Positions 7,913 to 16,431 of a stretch of 64,000 nucleotides of DNA are shown here, one piece after another. The stretch's first letter is position 1, and every line of letters starts with the position of its first letter. The notes beneath the pieces were generated by a model. The model searched no databases, was not told the DNA's origin, and saw only the letters and a program-made list of their open reading frames with translations. The stretch comes from Streptoverticillium olivoreticuli subsp. olivoreticuli. Lineage in GTDB: Bacteria; Actinomycetota; Actinomycetes; Streptomycetales; Streptomycetaceae. The stretch is taken from positions 6,308,001-6,372,000 of the forward strand of contig NZ_CP031455.1 in assembly GCF_003391135.1 (NCBI RefSeq), written 5' to 3'. The translations under genes were made by a program, and so were the position numbers.

Positions 7913-7921
7913 CCCTACCAC

Positions 7922-8890
7922 TCACACAATCACACGCAGTGCACGGCGTACGCCTGTGAACGTCACGCTCGTACGCAGTCCGAGGTGGTCACCGTCCATC
8001 TGGAATGGCAGTGGAACCTGCGAATGCAAGGTGAACGCGGTCTGGTCGTGCAGGGACACGGCATGCTTTCCGCGCGGTCCTCGTTCGGGCGTCGACGTCA
8101 TCAACTGAGCGATATGGCGACCGGCCGCCGCCGTGGACAGCTTGGTGAATCCCAGCACGTCAAGGGCGGTGTCGAAGGAGGCCTGCGGCGAGGCGTAGAG
8201 CGGGCGGTTGCCCAGGTACGACCACGGCGCGGTGTTGCAGATTATCGACATGACGAGATTCTCGAGTGGCTCCTCGCCCGGTCGTTCGAGGGTGATCGTG
8301 CCGTGCCGGCGATTCGGTTCGCCGAGGAATTGACGCATCACCTGTCGCACATACAGGGCGTGTGTCGAACGCTTGCCGCGCTCGCGCTGCTGCTCCACCC
8401 GGCCCACGACGCCCGCGTCGAATCCGAAGCCGGCACAGAAAGTGAACCAGCGGGACGGAACGCCCTCGTCCGCCGTGCCCGGGGTGCCCGCGGCGAGCCC
8501 CAGGCCGACCGTGCGTTCGGTCCCGTCGCGCAGCGCGTCCAGCAGGGCGCCCGTGGCCTCCACCGCGTCGTTGGGCAGCCCCAGCGCGCGGGCGAAGACA
8601 TTCGTCGAGCCGCCGGGCACCACCGCGAGGCGGGGCAGGCCCTCCGGGTCGGGGCCGCCGTGCAGGAGGCCGTTGACGACTTCGTTGACCGTGCCGTCGC
8701 CGCCGAGCGCGACCACCAGGCCCGTGGTGCCGTCCTCCGCTGCCCGCCGCGCCAGGTCCCGGGCGTGCCCCCGGTACTCCGTGGTGGCGACCTCCAGCTT
8801 GAGGTCGCTGGCGAGCGCGTGCATCAGGACATCACGGGTACGGGCACTGGTGGTGGTGGCCGACGGATTGACCACAAGAAGCGCACGCAT
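7922..8890 (-). CDS. Diacylglycerol kinase / lipid kinase family protein
   Basis: 322 residues from the ATG at 8890 (MRALLVVNPSAT); an upstream ATG at 8920 would add ten residues. The DAGK catalytic fold is visible: an NPSATTT phosphate loop at the N-terminus, the nucleotide motif LGGDGTVNEVVNGL near residues 70-83, VVPGGSTNVFARALG, and a C-terminal sandwich domain with FGFDAGVVGRVE. Members phosphorylate diacylglycerol, sphingoid bases or other membrane lipids; the substrate cannot be told from sequence. It is transcribed toward wblE and has its own terminator-like stem-loop. Confidence 0.85.
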   Translation of the reverse strand: MRALLVVNPSATTTSARTRDVLMHALASDLKLEVATTEYRGHARDLARRAAEDGTTGLVVALGGDGTVNEVVNGLLHGGPDPEGLPRLAVVPGGSTNVFARALGLPNDAVEATGALLDALRDGTERTVGLGLAAGTPGTADEGVPSRWFTFCAGFGFDAGVVGRVEQQRERGKRSTHALYVRQVMRQFLGEPNRRHGTITLERPGEEPLENLVMSIICNTAPWSYLGNRPLYASPQASFDTALDVLGFTKLSTAAAGRHIAQLMTSTPERGPRGKHAVSLHDQTAFTLHSQVPLPFQMDGDHLGLRTSVTFTGVRRALRVIV

Positions 8891-9003
8891 GCGCGCCAGC
8901 CTACCTACCTGTCGGTACACGACCCATCCCCGGCCCGCGGTCCACCGGTGTCCCGTCGGTCACGTCGAGCGCCCGCAGGACCCCGCACGGAATGGGCCAG
9001 GGC

Positions 9004-9009
9004 TACCCT
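9004..9009 (+). promoter_or_regulatory. Leaderless-type -10 hexamer
   Basis: TACCCT lies exactly 6 bases before the GTG at 9016, which would start transcription at the start codon. No SD is visible. Confidence 0.5.
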
Positions 9010-9015
9010 GACGGG

Positions 9016-9510
9016 GTGAGCAGCAAGCAGTCCGCGCCGAAGTCCGCCCGTAAGAGCACCCGTGACGACAACCGGGTGAGCCGGGCCGGTGAGAAGAGCC
9101 GTACCCCCGAGCCCGCGGACCCCCGCCCGGGGCGGCTGACGGCGGCCGCCGCGCTCACCGCGCTGGAGGGTGTGACCCTTCTGGCCGGCGGGGTGTATCT
9201 GCTGATCATGGGCTTCGCCGGGAAGCCGGAGAGCCCCCAGCAGGCGGAGATGCTCGCGGTGACCGTGCTCGCCCTCGCCGTGCTGCCGCTGGCGGCGGCA
9301 CGGGGGCTGTGGCAGCGGAAGCGCTGGAGCCGGGGACCCGCGATGATCACCCAGATCATGGCGCTGCCCGTCGCCTGGACGCTCGCCAACGCCGGGGGCG
9401 CGCTGATCGCCGCGGGCGTGGCGCTCGCACTGGTGGCCGTGGCCACCCTGGTCATGCTGGTGAACCCCACCGCGACCGAGGCACTCGGCATCGGCCCGCG
9501 CGAAAGCTGA
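9016..9510 (+). CDS. Small integral membrane protein, function unknown
   Basis: 164 residues. A basic, serine- and lysine-rich cytosolic N-terminus of about 45 residues (SSKQSAPKSARKS) leads to four hydrophobic segments (about residues 46-70, 78-100, 112-130 and 133-152). No catalytic motif is recognised. Similar small proteins sit in this position next to sigH in Streptomyces, but no function is known to me. Start GTG 9016 is supported by the leaderless-type promoter; an upstream ATG at 8992 lacks support. Divergent from the lipid kinase, convergent with sigH. Confidence 0.75.
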   Translation: MSSKQSAPKSARKSTRDDNRVSRAGEKSRTPEPADPRPGRLTAAAALTALEGVTLLAGGVYLLIMGFAGKPESPQQAEMLAVTVLALAVLPLAAARGLWQRKRWSRGPAMITQIMALPVAWTLANAGGALIAAGVALALVAVATLVMLVNPTATEALGIGPRES

Positions 9511-9514
9511 CGCG

Positions 9515-9532
9515 GGGGCCCCGGAGGGCCCC
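9515..9532. terminator. Hairpin between convergent genes
   Basis: GGGGCCC and GGGCCCC (9515-9521, 9526-9532) pair around CGGA, between the membrane protein and sigH. Confidence 0.55.
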
Positions 9533-9564
9533 GTCCGCTCCGTCTCCGCCGGTGTCCGCTCCGG

Positions 9565-10500
9565 CTACTCCTCGATGAGCAGGCGGTCCCGGAGCTGGGC
9601 GAGGGTGCGCGCCAGCAGCCGGGAGACGTGCATCTGGGAGATCCCGACCTCCTGGGCGATCTGGGACTGGGTCATGTTGCCGAAGAAGCGCAGCAGCAGG
9701 ATCTTCTTCTCGCGCGGCGGCAGGTCCTCCAGCAGTGGCTTGAGCGACTCGCGGTACTCGACGCCCTCCAGCGCCTCGTCCTCCGCGCCCAGGGTGTCCG
9801 CGACGGCCGGGGACTCGTCGTCCGTGTCGGGGACGTCCAGGGAGAGCGTGCTGTAGGCGTTGGCGGACTCCAGCCCCTCCAGCACCTCCTCCTCGGAGAT
9901 CCCCAGCTGCTCGGCCAGCTCGTGGACGGTGGGGGCGCGGCCGTGCCGCTGGGAGAGCTCGGCGGTGGCCGTGGTCAGCGCCAGCCGCAGCTCCTGGAGG
10001 CGGCGCGGCACCCGCACCGCCCAGCCCTTGTCGCGGAAGTGCCGCTTGATCTCGCCGACGACCGTGGGCGTCGCATAGGTGGAGAACTCCACCCCGCGGT
10101 CGGGGTCGAAGCGGTCCACGGACTTGATCAGCCCGATCGTGGCGACCTGGGTGAGGTCGTCGAGCGGCTCACCGCGGTTGCGGAACCGCCGGGCCAGATG
10201 CTCCACCAGGGGCAGGTGCATCTGCACCAGGTGATTGCGCAGCTCGGCCCGTTCGAGCGAGCCGTCCGGCAGCGCCCGCAGCTCGATGAACAGGGCCCGG
10301 GCACCACTGCGGTCCTGCGCGGTGGGGTGCTGGTGCCACTGTTGATGCCGGTGCTGTTCCATGTGGTCCGCCCGCTCTGGTGGGTCGCTCGCCTCGCCCG
10401 GCACCGGTGTCACCGGTTCTCCCGGTTCCGCCGGAAGCTGTCGGGCAGGCTGCTGCGGGATGGCCGGGGCACGCACTCCCCGCGACGATGCAGTACTCAC
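9565..10500 (-). CDS. sigH: Stress-response sigma factor SigH (SigB/SigF/SigG type)
   Basis: 311 residues. Lacks region 1.1 and has regions 2, 3 and 4 of the group-3 B-type sigma factors: LPLVEHLARRFRNRG and LTQVATIGLIKSVDRFD (region 2), the EIKRHFRDKGWAVRVPRR junction, and the C-terminal helix-turn-helix TQSQIAQEVGISQMHVSRLL. A proline/glutamine/histidine-rich extension of about 75 residues precedes region 2, as in S. coelicolor SigH, where internal starts and proteolysis give shorter forms; MEQHRHQQW is a possible internal start here. Start is GTG 10500 with SD agaggggg. The antagonist gene prsH ends 16 bases upstream, so the two are co-transcribed. Confidence 0.85.
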   Translation of the reverse strand: MSTASSRGVRAPAIPQQPARQLPAEPGEPVTPVPGEASDPPERADHMEQHRHQQWHQHPTAQDRSGARALFIELRALPDGSLERAELRNHLVQMHLPLVEHLARRFRNRGEPLDDLTQVATIGLIKSVDRFDPDRGVEFSTYATPTVVGEIKRHFRDKGWAVRVPRRLQELRLALTTATAELSQRHGRAPTVHELAEQLGISEEEVLEGLESANAYSTLSLDVPDTDDESPAVADTLGAEDEALEGVEYRESLKPLLEDLPPREKKILLLRFFGNMTQSQIAQEVGISQMHVSRLLARTLAQLRDRLLIEE

Positions 10501-10516
10501 GGAGCCCCCTCTTCCG

Positions 10517-10930
10517 TCACGGCTGTCCGGGGCCGGCGCCGCGCTTCTTGTGCAGGCTGATGCTGACCGTGCGGTCGTCCGCGACCGTCGAGTCGACCTC
10601 GCCGGCCAGCGCGGAGAGCACCGTCCAGGCGAAGGTGTCGCGCTCGGGCGCGCGGCCGTCCGTCGTGGGTGCCGAGACGGTCACCCGCAGCGCGTCGCCC
10701 ACCAGGCGGAAGACGCAGCTGAGAACGGAGCCGGGCACGGCTTGTTGCAGAAGGATCGCGCACGCCTCGTCCACCGCGATACGCAAGTCCTCGATCTCGT
10801 CGAGGGTGAAGTCCAAGCGGGCCGCGAGACCGGCCGTAGCCGTACGCAGCACCGACAGGTAGGCACCCGCAGCGGGCAGCCGGACTTCCACGAAGTCCTG
10901 GGTCCCGGGCTCGCCTGCGATCTGGGACAC
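10517..10930 (-). CDS. prsH: Anti-sigma factor PrsH/UshX (RsbW-like kinase)
   Basis: 137 residues from the GTG at 10930 (VSQIAGEPGTQDF), which follows a strong GGAGGTGAGG. It has the GHKL fold of RsbW: IEDLRIAVDEACAILL as N-box region, then a C-terminal part with DTFAWTVLSALAGEV. It binds and holds SigH and is expected to be countered by an anti-anti-sigma factor such as BldG, encoded elsewhere. The G-box region is less conserved than in kinase-active relatives. Cotranscribed with sigH. Confidence 0.85.
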   Translation of the reverse strand: MSQIAGEPGTQDFVEVRLPAAGAYLSVLRTATAGLAARLDFTLDEIEDLRIAVDEACAILLQQAVPGSVLSCVFRLVGDALRVTVSAPTTDGRAPERDTFAWTVLSALAGEVDSTVADDRTVSISLHKKRGAGPGQP

Positions 10931-11092
10931 CCTCACCTCCAAGGTGGCACAAGCTTCTTGAGCTGTTACGAGCACCGGCCCCGCGCTGATCGCCCCTCGG
11001 ACGAAGGGCTTTCGCACGGCCCGGTGCGGCACATGGTTCGGCTGCGACGCTATCGCGATCTGCGGTTCTGTGGAGCAGCCCCGCGACTGTCA

Positions 11093-11111
11093 CTCATGGT
11101 AAACCCATGAG
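11093..11111. promoter_or_regulatory. Inverted repeat upstream of prsH-sigH
   Basis: CTCATGG-taaac-CCATGAG is a perfect 7+7 dyad in the gap between the acetyltransferase gene and prsH, about 165 bases before the prsH start. It could be an operator of the multi-promoter sigH region or the weak terminator of the acetyltransferase gene. No regulator is assigned. Confidence 0.4.
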
Positions 11112-11139
11112 CACGGACAGTGGCTAGGGGCTTGCGGTC

Positions 11140-11685
11140 TCAAATCGAAAGAGCAGTCGCCCTGTTGGGATTTTCGTCACTCTGCGCGAGCGCCGCAAGA
11201 GTGCGGAGCGGTTCTCCGGACATCCGTCGCACCGTCCACTCGTCCATCGGCTCGGCGCCGAGCGATTTGTAGAACGCGATCGAGGGTGCGTTCCAGTCCA
11301 GCACTGACCATTCGAAACGCTGGTAGCCGCGGTCCACGCAGATCCGCGCGAGGGTGGCGAGGAGCGCCTTGCCGTGACCCGCGCCGCGCGCCCCCGGCCG
11401 TACGTAGAGATCCTCCAGATAGATACCGTGCGTACCCGTCCAGGTGGAGAAGTTGCGGAACCAGAGCGCGAAGCCGACCGGGTCGCCCGCCGATATCCCG
11501 CCCTCGACGACGGATTCGTCACTCTCCGCTATCAGCGCGAAGACCGCCGGTTCCGCGCCGAAGAGCGCCGCGCGCAGCTGCTCCTCGGTCGCCTTCACGT
11601 CCTCCAGCGCCCTTTCGTACTCCGCCAGTTCGCGGATCATGGCGTGGATGACGGGAACGTCGTCGGGCGTGGCGGGTCGGATCAT
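11140..11685 (-). CDS. GNAT family N-acetyltransferase, spermidine/diamine acetyltransferase-like
   Basis: 181 residues, starting MIRPATPDDVPVIHAMI. The SSAT-type signature is clear: FRNFSTWTGTHGIYLEDLYV, the acetyl-CoA loop RPGARGAGHGKALL, and the C-terminal EWSVLDWNAPSIAFYKSLGA. Such enzymes acetylate polyamines, thialysine or other small amines; the substrate is not decidable. It lies upstream of prsH-sigH on the same strand but about 210 bases away, so it is probably a separate unit. Confidence 0.85.
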   Translation of the reverse strand: MIRPATPDDVPVIHAMIRELAEYERALEDVKATEEQLRAALFGAEPAVFALIAESDESVVEGGISAGDPVGFALWFRNFSTWTGTHGIYLEDLYVRPGARGAGHGKALLATLARICVDRGYQRFEWSVLDWNAPSIAFYKSLGAEPMDEWTVRRMSGEPLRTLAALAQSDENPNRATALSI

Positions 11686-11748
11686 GTCTGCATGCTAGCG
11701 GTCGGCGGTGACAGCGCTCCGGCAACCGCGGGCACTCACCCCGCTCCC

Positions 11749-12009
11749 TCAGACGATCCGCTGGTCCGTGTAGCACCAGCGCCAGCTCTGCCCCGGCTCG
11801 AAGCTGCGCATCACCGCGTGCCCGGTCTCCTCGAAATGCCCCGTAGCGTGGCGGTAGGGCGAGGAGTCGCAGCACCCGACATGCCCGCAGACCAGGCACA
11901 ACCGCAACTGCACCGGGTGGCTGCCCGCCGCCTCGCACTCCGGGCAGGTCGCGTGCAGCGGCACGGGCTCGGGGCGCGGCAGCTCGGGAACATGCGGGCA
12001 CTCGCTCAT
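11749..12009 (-). CDS. UBP-type zinc finger protein
   Basis: 86 residues. Zinc ligands in the UBP (BUZ) pattern: Cys4 and His5, CPEC, CLVCGHVGCC, then HATGHFEETGHAVMRSF and a closing CYTDQ. In eukaryotes this finger binds the free C-terminus of ubiquitin; stand-alone bacterial copies have no established partner. Start at ATG 12009, which sits back to back with the antiporter gene. Confidence 0.85.
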   Translation of the reverse strand: MSECPHVPELPRPEPVPLHATCPECEAAGSHPVQLRLCLVCGHVGCCDSSPYRHATGHFEETGHAVMRSFEPGQSWRWCYTDQRIV

Positions 12010-12064
12010 GATTGCCAGACTAGTTCGCACTGCCGAGGGCTTCGAACGGAGACGGCCGGGACCG

Positions 12065-13669
12065 ATGGATGTCATGCCACTGCTGATGCTGATCGCGGCC
12101 AGCGCCGCGGTCGCGGGCGCCGCCCGGCGCACCCCCGTGCCCGCCCCCCTGCTGCTCGTCGCCGTCGGGCTCGTCGCCGCCTACGTGCCCGGCGTACCCG
12201 ACTACACCCTCGACCCCGGCATCGTGCTGCCCCTGCTGCTGCCGCCCCTGCTGCACACGGCCGCGCTCGACAGCTCCTACCTCGACATCCGGGCCAACAT
12301 CCGGCCCGTGGCCCTGCTGTCGGTCGGCTACGTCCTCTTCGCGACCCTCGCCGTCGGCTACGCGACCTTCCTGATCGTGCCCGGGCTGCCGCTCACCGCC
12401 GCGCTGGTGCTCGGCGCGGTCGTCGCCCCGCCCGACGCCGTCGCCGCCACCGCCATCGCGCGCCGCCTCGGCCTGCCCTCCCGCATCACCACCATCCTCC
12501 AGGGCGAGTCCCTGGTGAACGACGCCACCGCGATCACCGCCTACAAGGTGGCCCTCGCCGCCGCCGTGGGCGAGGGGGCCACCTGGGGCGAGGGCTTCCG
12601 CGAGTTCGCGCTCGCCTCGGTCGGCGGCATCGGCGTCGGCCTGGTCCTCATGGTGCCGCTGCACTGGCTGCGCAAGCGGCTGCGCGAACCGCTCCTCCAG
12701 AACACCCTCTCCCTCCTCATCCCCTTCGCCGCCTACGCCGCCGCCGAGGAGGTCGAGGCCTCCGGGGTGCTCGCCGTCGTGGTCGTCGCCCTCTACCTCG
12801 GCCACCACGCCTGGCAGGTCGACTTCGCGACCCGCCTCCAGGAGGCCGCCGTCTGGCGCATGGTCGCCTTCATCCTGGAGTCCGGGGTCTTCGCGCTCAT
12901 CGGGCTCCAACTGCCCGTGGTGATGCGGGGCCTGGGGGAGTACGACCTGGGGCAGGCCGCCCTCTGGTACGCCTCCGCCGTCTTCGCCGCCGTCGTGGCC
13001 GCCCGCTTCGTCTGGGTCTTCCCCGCGACGTTCCTGCCGCGCGCCCTCTCCGCCCGCATCCGCGAACGGGAGCCCGACACGACCTGGAAGGCGCCGCTCG
13101 TCGTCGGCTGGGCCGGGATGCGCGGCGTGGTCTCGCTCGCCATCGCCTTCTCGATCCCCGTCACCACGCACGACGGGCAGCCCTTCCCCGCCCGCAACCT
13201 GGTCCTCTTCCTCACCTTCGCCACGGTCATCGGCACGCTCGTCGTCCAGGGCCTCACCCTCCCCCCGCTCATCCGCCGGCTGCGGCTGCCCGCGCCCGAC
13301 CCGAGCGCCGTCACCCTCGCCGAGGCACAGGCCCAGAGCGAGGCGTCGGCCGCCGCCGACCGCCGCCTCGACGAACTCCTCGCCGACGACCGCAACGCCC
13401 TCCCCGAACCCCTCGCCGACCGCCTCCGCGCGGTCATGGAACGCCGCCGCAACGCGGTGTGGGAGCGGCTCGGAGCGGTCAACGAGGTGACGGGGGAGTC
13501 GGCGGACGACACGTACCGGCGGCTGGCGCGCGAGATGATCGGGGCGGAGCGGGAGGTGTTCGTGTCGTTGCGGGACGCCCGGCGGATCGATGACGAGATG
13601 CTTCGTCTTCTGCTGCGTCGGCTGGATCTGGAGGAGGCGGCGGCGTATCGGGAGGAAGAGGCGGGGTAG
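12065..13669 (+). CDS. Na+/H+ antiporter, CPA1 (NhaP-like) family
   Basis: 534 residues: about 12 hydrophobic segments to residue 415, then a soluble charged C-terminal tail of about 120 residues (repeated RRLDEL-type helices). Core motifs APPDAVAATAIARRLGLP and GESLVNDATAI carry the conserved ion-binding acidic residues (ND motif). GWAGMRGVVSLAIAFSIP near residue 350 is the other family hallmark. Exports Na+ (or K+) in exchange for protons at the cell membrane. ATG 12065 chosen because it opens directly into the first membrane helix; an upstream ATG at 12008 overlaps the divergent gene. Confidence 0.88.
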   Translation: MDVMPLLMLIAASAAVAGAARRTPVPAPLLLVAVGLVAAYVPGVPDYTLDPGIVLPLLLPPLLHTAALDSSYLDIRANIRPVALLSVGYVLFATLAVGYATFLIVPGLPLTAALVLGAVVAPPDAVAATAIARRLGLPSRITTILQGESLVNDATAITAYKVALAAAVGEGATWGEGFREFALASVGGIGVGLVLMVPLHWLRKRLREPLLQNTLSLLIPFAAYAAAEEVEASGVLAVVVVALYLGHHAWQVDFATRLQEAAVWRMVAFILESGVFALIGLQLPVVMRGLGEYDLGQAALWYASAVFAAVVAARFVWVFPATFLPRALSARIREREPDTTWKAPLVVGWAGMRGVVSLAIAFSIPVTTHDGQPFPARNLVLFLTFATVIGTLVVQGLTLPPLIRRLRLPAPDPSAVTLAEAQAQSEASAAADRRLDELLADDRNALPEPLADRLRAVMERRRNAVWERLGAVNEVTGESADDTYRRLAREMIGAEREVFVSLRDARRIDDEMLRLLLRRLDLEEAAAYREEEAG

Positions 13670-13684
13670 CAGGCTGCTGCCCCT

Positions 13685-13795
13685 GCGTCCGGGTGCGGGT
13701 CCATTTCCGCCTGCGGCGGGAGCGCCCTGCGGGCGCGTCCTCAAACGCCGGACGGGCTGATTTTGCGCACCTGGGGGTCTGGGGGCTCGCTCCCA
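13685..13795. repeat. Dispersed palindromic repeat, copy C
   Basis: Contains CCGCCTGCGGCGGG, a GCGCCCTGCGGGCGC hairpin and GTCCTCAAACGCCGGACGGG at 13738-13757. The returning palindrome arm is missing. It overlaps the last codons of the PLP-dependent enzyme, whose stop codon lies inside the CTCAAA sequence. Confidence 0.8.
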
Positions 13796-14691
13796 GTGAT
13801 CACCGCTGCCACCGTCGTGCCCTGCCTGAAGGCTCCCTCCTCGACCAAGGCCGTCAGGCCGTACAGCATCTTCGCCACGTACAGCCGCTCCAGCGGAATA
13901 CCGTGCCGGACGGCGAAATCGTCCGCGAAAGCGAGCAACTCCGGTGAGAGCCGCGCATAACCGCCGCAGTGGAAGCGCTCGTCCAAGGCCCAGTCACCCC
14001 GCGGCCCACCGAACGCCTCGCGCTGCAAGCGTCGTATCTCCTCGCCCAGGAAGCCTCCCTTGAGCACGGGGAAGCCGATCGCCCGCTGTGTGCCGGACAG
14101 CCCCGCCGCGAGGCCCGCGAGGGTGCCGCCCGTGCCGCAGGCGATGCCGACGACGTCCGCCGTGCCGCGCAGTTCGCGGCCGAGTCCGGCGCAGCCGCGC
14201 GCGGCGGCCGCGTTGCTGCCGCCCTCGGGGATCACGAAGCAGTCCTCGTCGGCCGGCCCGGCGAGGACGTCGGGCTCGGTCTTGCGCCGGTACGTGGCGC
14301 GGTCGACGAAGCGCAGCCGCATGCCGTCGGCCGCGCAGGCCGTGAGCGACCAGTTGAGCGGCCGGTCGGCGAGCTCCTCGCCCCGGACGACGCCGACCGT
14401 GGCGAAGCCCAGCAGCCGGCCCGCGGCGGCGGTCGCCCGCAGGTGGTTGGAGTACGCGCCGCCGAAGGTCAGCAGCGTGCGCCGCCCGGCCTCGGCGGCG
14501 GCCCGCAGATTGGGCTCCAGCTTGCGCCACTTGTTGCCCGGGAGGTCGGGGTGTATCAGGTCGTCGCGCTTGAGCAGCAGTGTCACGCCCCGGCGTGCGA
14601 ACCGCTCGTCCCGCAGCTCTTCCAGCGGGGACGGCAGCAGGGGCCGCAGCGCGGCGAGCCCGGCGGGGACGGTGGGGAGATCGCTGGTCAC
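13741..14691 (-). CDS. PLP-dependent D-cysteine desulfhydrase / ACC deaminase family enzyme
   Basis: 316 residues, fold-type II PLP enzyme. The PLP lysine is in LPGNKWRKLEPN (near residue 53), followed by the substrate loop LTFGGAYSNHLRA and the phosphate-binding CGTGGTLAGLAAG. The family deaminates 1-aminocyclopropane-1-carboxylate or desulfhydrates D-cysteine; sequence alone does not separate the two, and the shorter desulfhydrase-like form seems more likely. The last residues (PPDPQVRKISPSGV) are encoded by a copy of the dispersed repeat, so the native C-terminus was probably altered by it. Convergent with the antiporter. Confidence 0.85.
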   Translation of the reverse strand: MTSDLPTVPAGLAALRPLLPSPLEELRDERFARRGVTLLLKRDDLIHPDLPGNKWRKLEPNLRAAAEAGRRTLLTFGGAYSNHLRATAAAGRLLGFATVGVVRGEELADRPLNWSLTACAADGMRLRFVDRATYRRKTEPDVLAGPADEDCFVIPEGGSNAAAARGCAGLGRELRGTADVVGIACGTGGTLAGLAAGLSGTQRAIGFPVLKGGFLGEEIRRLQREAFGGPRGDWALDERFHCGGYARLSPELLAFADDFAVRHGIPLERLYVAKMLYGLTALVEEGAFRQGTTVAAVITGSEPPDPQVRKISPSGV

Positions 14692-14722
14692 GCCCCCATT
14701 CTCGCCGCGATGGGCGCGGCCG

Positions 14723-15313
14723 TCACTTGAGCCGCTCGCCGATGCGCTCGCGCAGCCGGTCCATGGAGAACCCGGTGGGGTCGACCTTGCCCGGCCGCCA
14801 TTCGAGGTGCCCGATCACGGACCGCTCGGTCCAGCCGTGGAAGCGGCAGATCGCGGCGGCCACCTGCTCGATGGCCAGCAGTTGCTCCTCCGGCCAGGGG
14901 TCCTTGCCGTCACCGAGGTTGACGCACTCGAAGCCGTAGAAGTGGACGTTGCCGTCGGTGTCCGCCCAGCGGACGGGTGGCAGCCGCTTCTCGGCGATCA
15001 CCGCCTGGAGCACGTCCCCGTCGCCGCCGCCCGCGTGATTGGCGCGGCCGCAGCCGACGAGGTGGATCCGGCCGTCCTTGGCGATCACGCCGTGGCACAG
15101 GGGGCCGGGGAGCTGGTCGTAGCCGTTCCAGCAGAGCCGTACGGTGCTGTCGGTGCCCGAGGAGGCCGTGTGGTGGATCATCACGCCGTTGACGGGGCCC
15201 CAGGGGCCGTGTCCGGCACGGTTGTGGTTGCGCCAGCCGTCGACCTCGACGACCGTGGCGCCCTCGCGCCTGAGCGCGGCGAGGAACTCGTTCGCGGACA
15301 TGGGTGGGGCCAT
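14723..15313 (-). CDS. N-acetylmuramoyl-L-alanine amidase (Amidase_2 / PGRP type)
   Basis: 196 residues. Zinc-ligand and catalytic positions of the T7-lysozyme/PGRP fold are visible: VMIHHTASSG near residues 43-52, NHAGGG, YGFECVNLGDG, and the closing ligand motif GHLEWRPGKVDP. It cleaves the lactyl-amide bond between MurNAc and the stem peptide. No signal peptide is present, so it is cytosolic or released by lysis. The ATG at 15301 (MSANEFL) is an alternative start. Lies 31 bases after the PLP-enzyme start, same strand. Confidence 0.87.
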   Translation of the reverse strand: MAPPMSANEFLAALRREGATVVEVDGWRNHNRAGHGPWGPVNGVMIHHTASSGTDSTVRLCWNGYDQLPGPLCHGVIAKDGRIHLVGCGRANHAGGGDGDVLQAVIAEKRLPPVRWADTDGNVHFYGFECVNLGDGKDPWPEEQLLAIEQVAAAICRFHGWTERSVIGHLEWRPGKVDPTGFSMDRLRERIGERLK

Positions 15314-15479
15314 GCCGCCCTCCTTGCGAAACCGGGTGGCGTACGCCGGACGCGTAGGCCGAATGACCCCCTTGTACCCAAAAGTTCGCAGGTGGGCCGG
15401 GCGTTCGGATATCGTGCGAGCCGATCCGGCCTCAGGCCGAAAATCTCATCGTCGACACGGAAACGCGAGCCCCGGGACA

Positions 15480-16391
15480 GTGGACTACCAGACCGTTCTC
15501 GAAGAGGTCGCCGCGTTCGCGCGGCCGCTGGTCGGCCGTGGGCAGGTGGCCGACTACATCCCGGCGCTGGCCGGCGTCGACATCGGCAGCTTCGGGATGG
15601 CCGTCGTGGACGTCGACGGCGGGGTGTACGGGGTGGGGGACTGGGAGCAGCCGTTCTCCGTACAGTCCATCTCCAAGGCGTTCAGCCTCGCGCTCGTCCT
15701 CGCCGAGGGCGGCGACCGGATCTGGGACCGCGTCGGAACGGAACCGTCCGGAAACCCCTTCAACTCCCTGGTGCAACTCGAATACGAGAACGGCATCCCC
15801 CGCAACCCCTTCATCAACGCGGGCGCCCTCGTCGTCACCGACCGGCTCCAGACCCTGACCGGCGACGCCAGCACCACGATGCTGGAGTTCCTGCGCGCGG
15901 AGAGCGGCAACCCGGACGTCTCCTTCGACCCGGCCGTCGCCGCCTCCGAGACCGAGCACGGCGACCGCAACGCGGCCCTCGCGCACTTCATGGCCAGCTA
16001 CGGCAACCTCGACAACCCCGTACCCACGGTGCTGGAGCACTACTTCTGGCAGTGCTCCATCGAGATGAGCTGCCGCGACCTCGCCCTGGCGAGCGGCTTC
16101 CTCGCCCGCCACGGCCTGCGCGCCGACGGCACGCGCCTGCTGCCGCGCCGCGAGGCCAAACAGGTCAACGCGGTCATGCTCACCTGTGGGACGTACGACG
16201 CCGCGGGCGACTTCGCCTACCGCGTGGGGCTGCCGGGCAAGAGCGGTGTCGGCGGCGGCATCGTCGCCGTCATACCGGGCCGCTGCACGCTGTGCGTCTG
16301 GAGCCCCGGGCTGGACGCGCGGGGCAACTCGGTCGCGGGCGTCGCGGCGCTCGACCACTTCACGACGCTGACGGGGTGGTCGGTCTTCTGA
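15480..16391 (+). CDS. glsA: Glutaminase (GlsA family)
   Basis: 303 residues, standard for serine-type bacterial glutaminases. Hydrolyses glutamine to glutamate and ammonia. The beta-lactamase-like fold motifs are present: SVQSISKAFSLAL with the catalytic Ser-x-x-Lys, YENGIPRNPFINAGAL, and GLPGKSGVGGGI near the C-terminus. Start GTG 15480 (VDYQTVLEEV) gives the family length; its SD is weak. Divergent from the amidase gene. Confidence 0.93.
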   Translation: MDYQTVLEEVAAFARPLVGRGQVADYIPALAGVDIGSFGMAVVDVDGGVYGVGDWEQPFSVQSISKAFSLALVLAEGGDRIWDRVGTEPSGNPFNSLVQLEYENGIPRNPFINAGALVVTDRLQTLTGDASTTMLEFLRAESGNPDVSFDPAVAASETEHGDRNAALAHFMASYGNLDNPVPTVLEHYFWQCSIEMSCRDLALASGFLARHGLRADGTRLLPRREAKQVNAVMLTCGTYDAAGDFAYRVGLPGKSGVGGGIVAVIPGRCTLCVWSPGLDARGNSVAGVAALDHFTTLTGWSVF

Positions 16392-16431
16392 CGCGGTGGC
16401 GCGTGGTGCGGCTGTGTCGCATGGTGGGGCC

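Larger units (their letters stand above)
7602..7921. other. Long region upstream of wblE
   Basis: 320 bases separate the end of the diacylglycerol-kinase-like gene from the wblE start, both on the minus strand. It contains a stem-loop just after the former (7884-7912), a T8 tract (7823-7830, A8 on the transcribed strand) that stands out in this GC-rich DNA, a minus-strand TTGTAT / GAGTCT pair with about 17-18 bases between them near 7780-7810 as a possible promoter, and the Crp-like box. If that promoter is used, the wblE leader is about 170 bases. No ORF is convincing. Confidence 0.5.
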
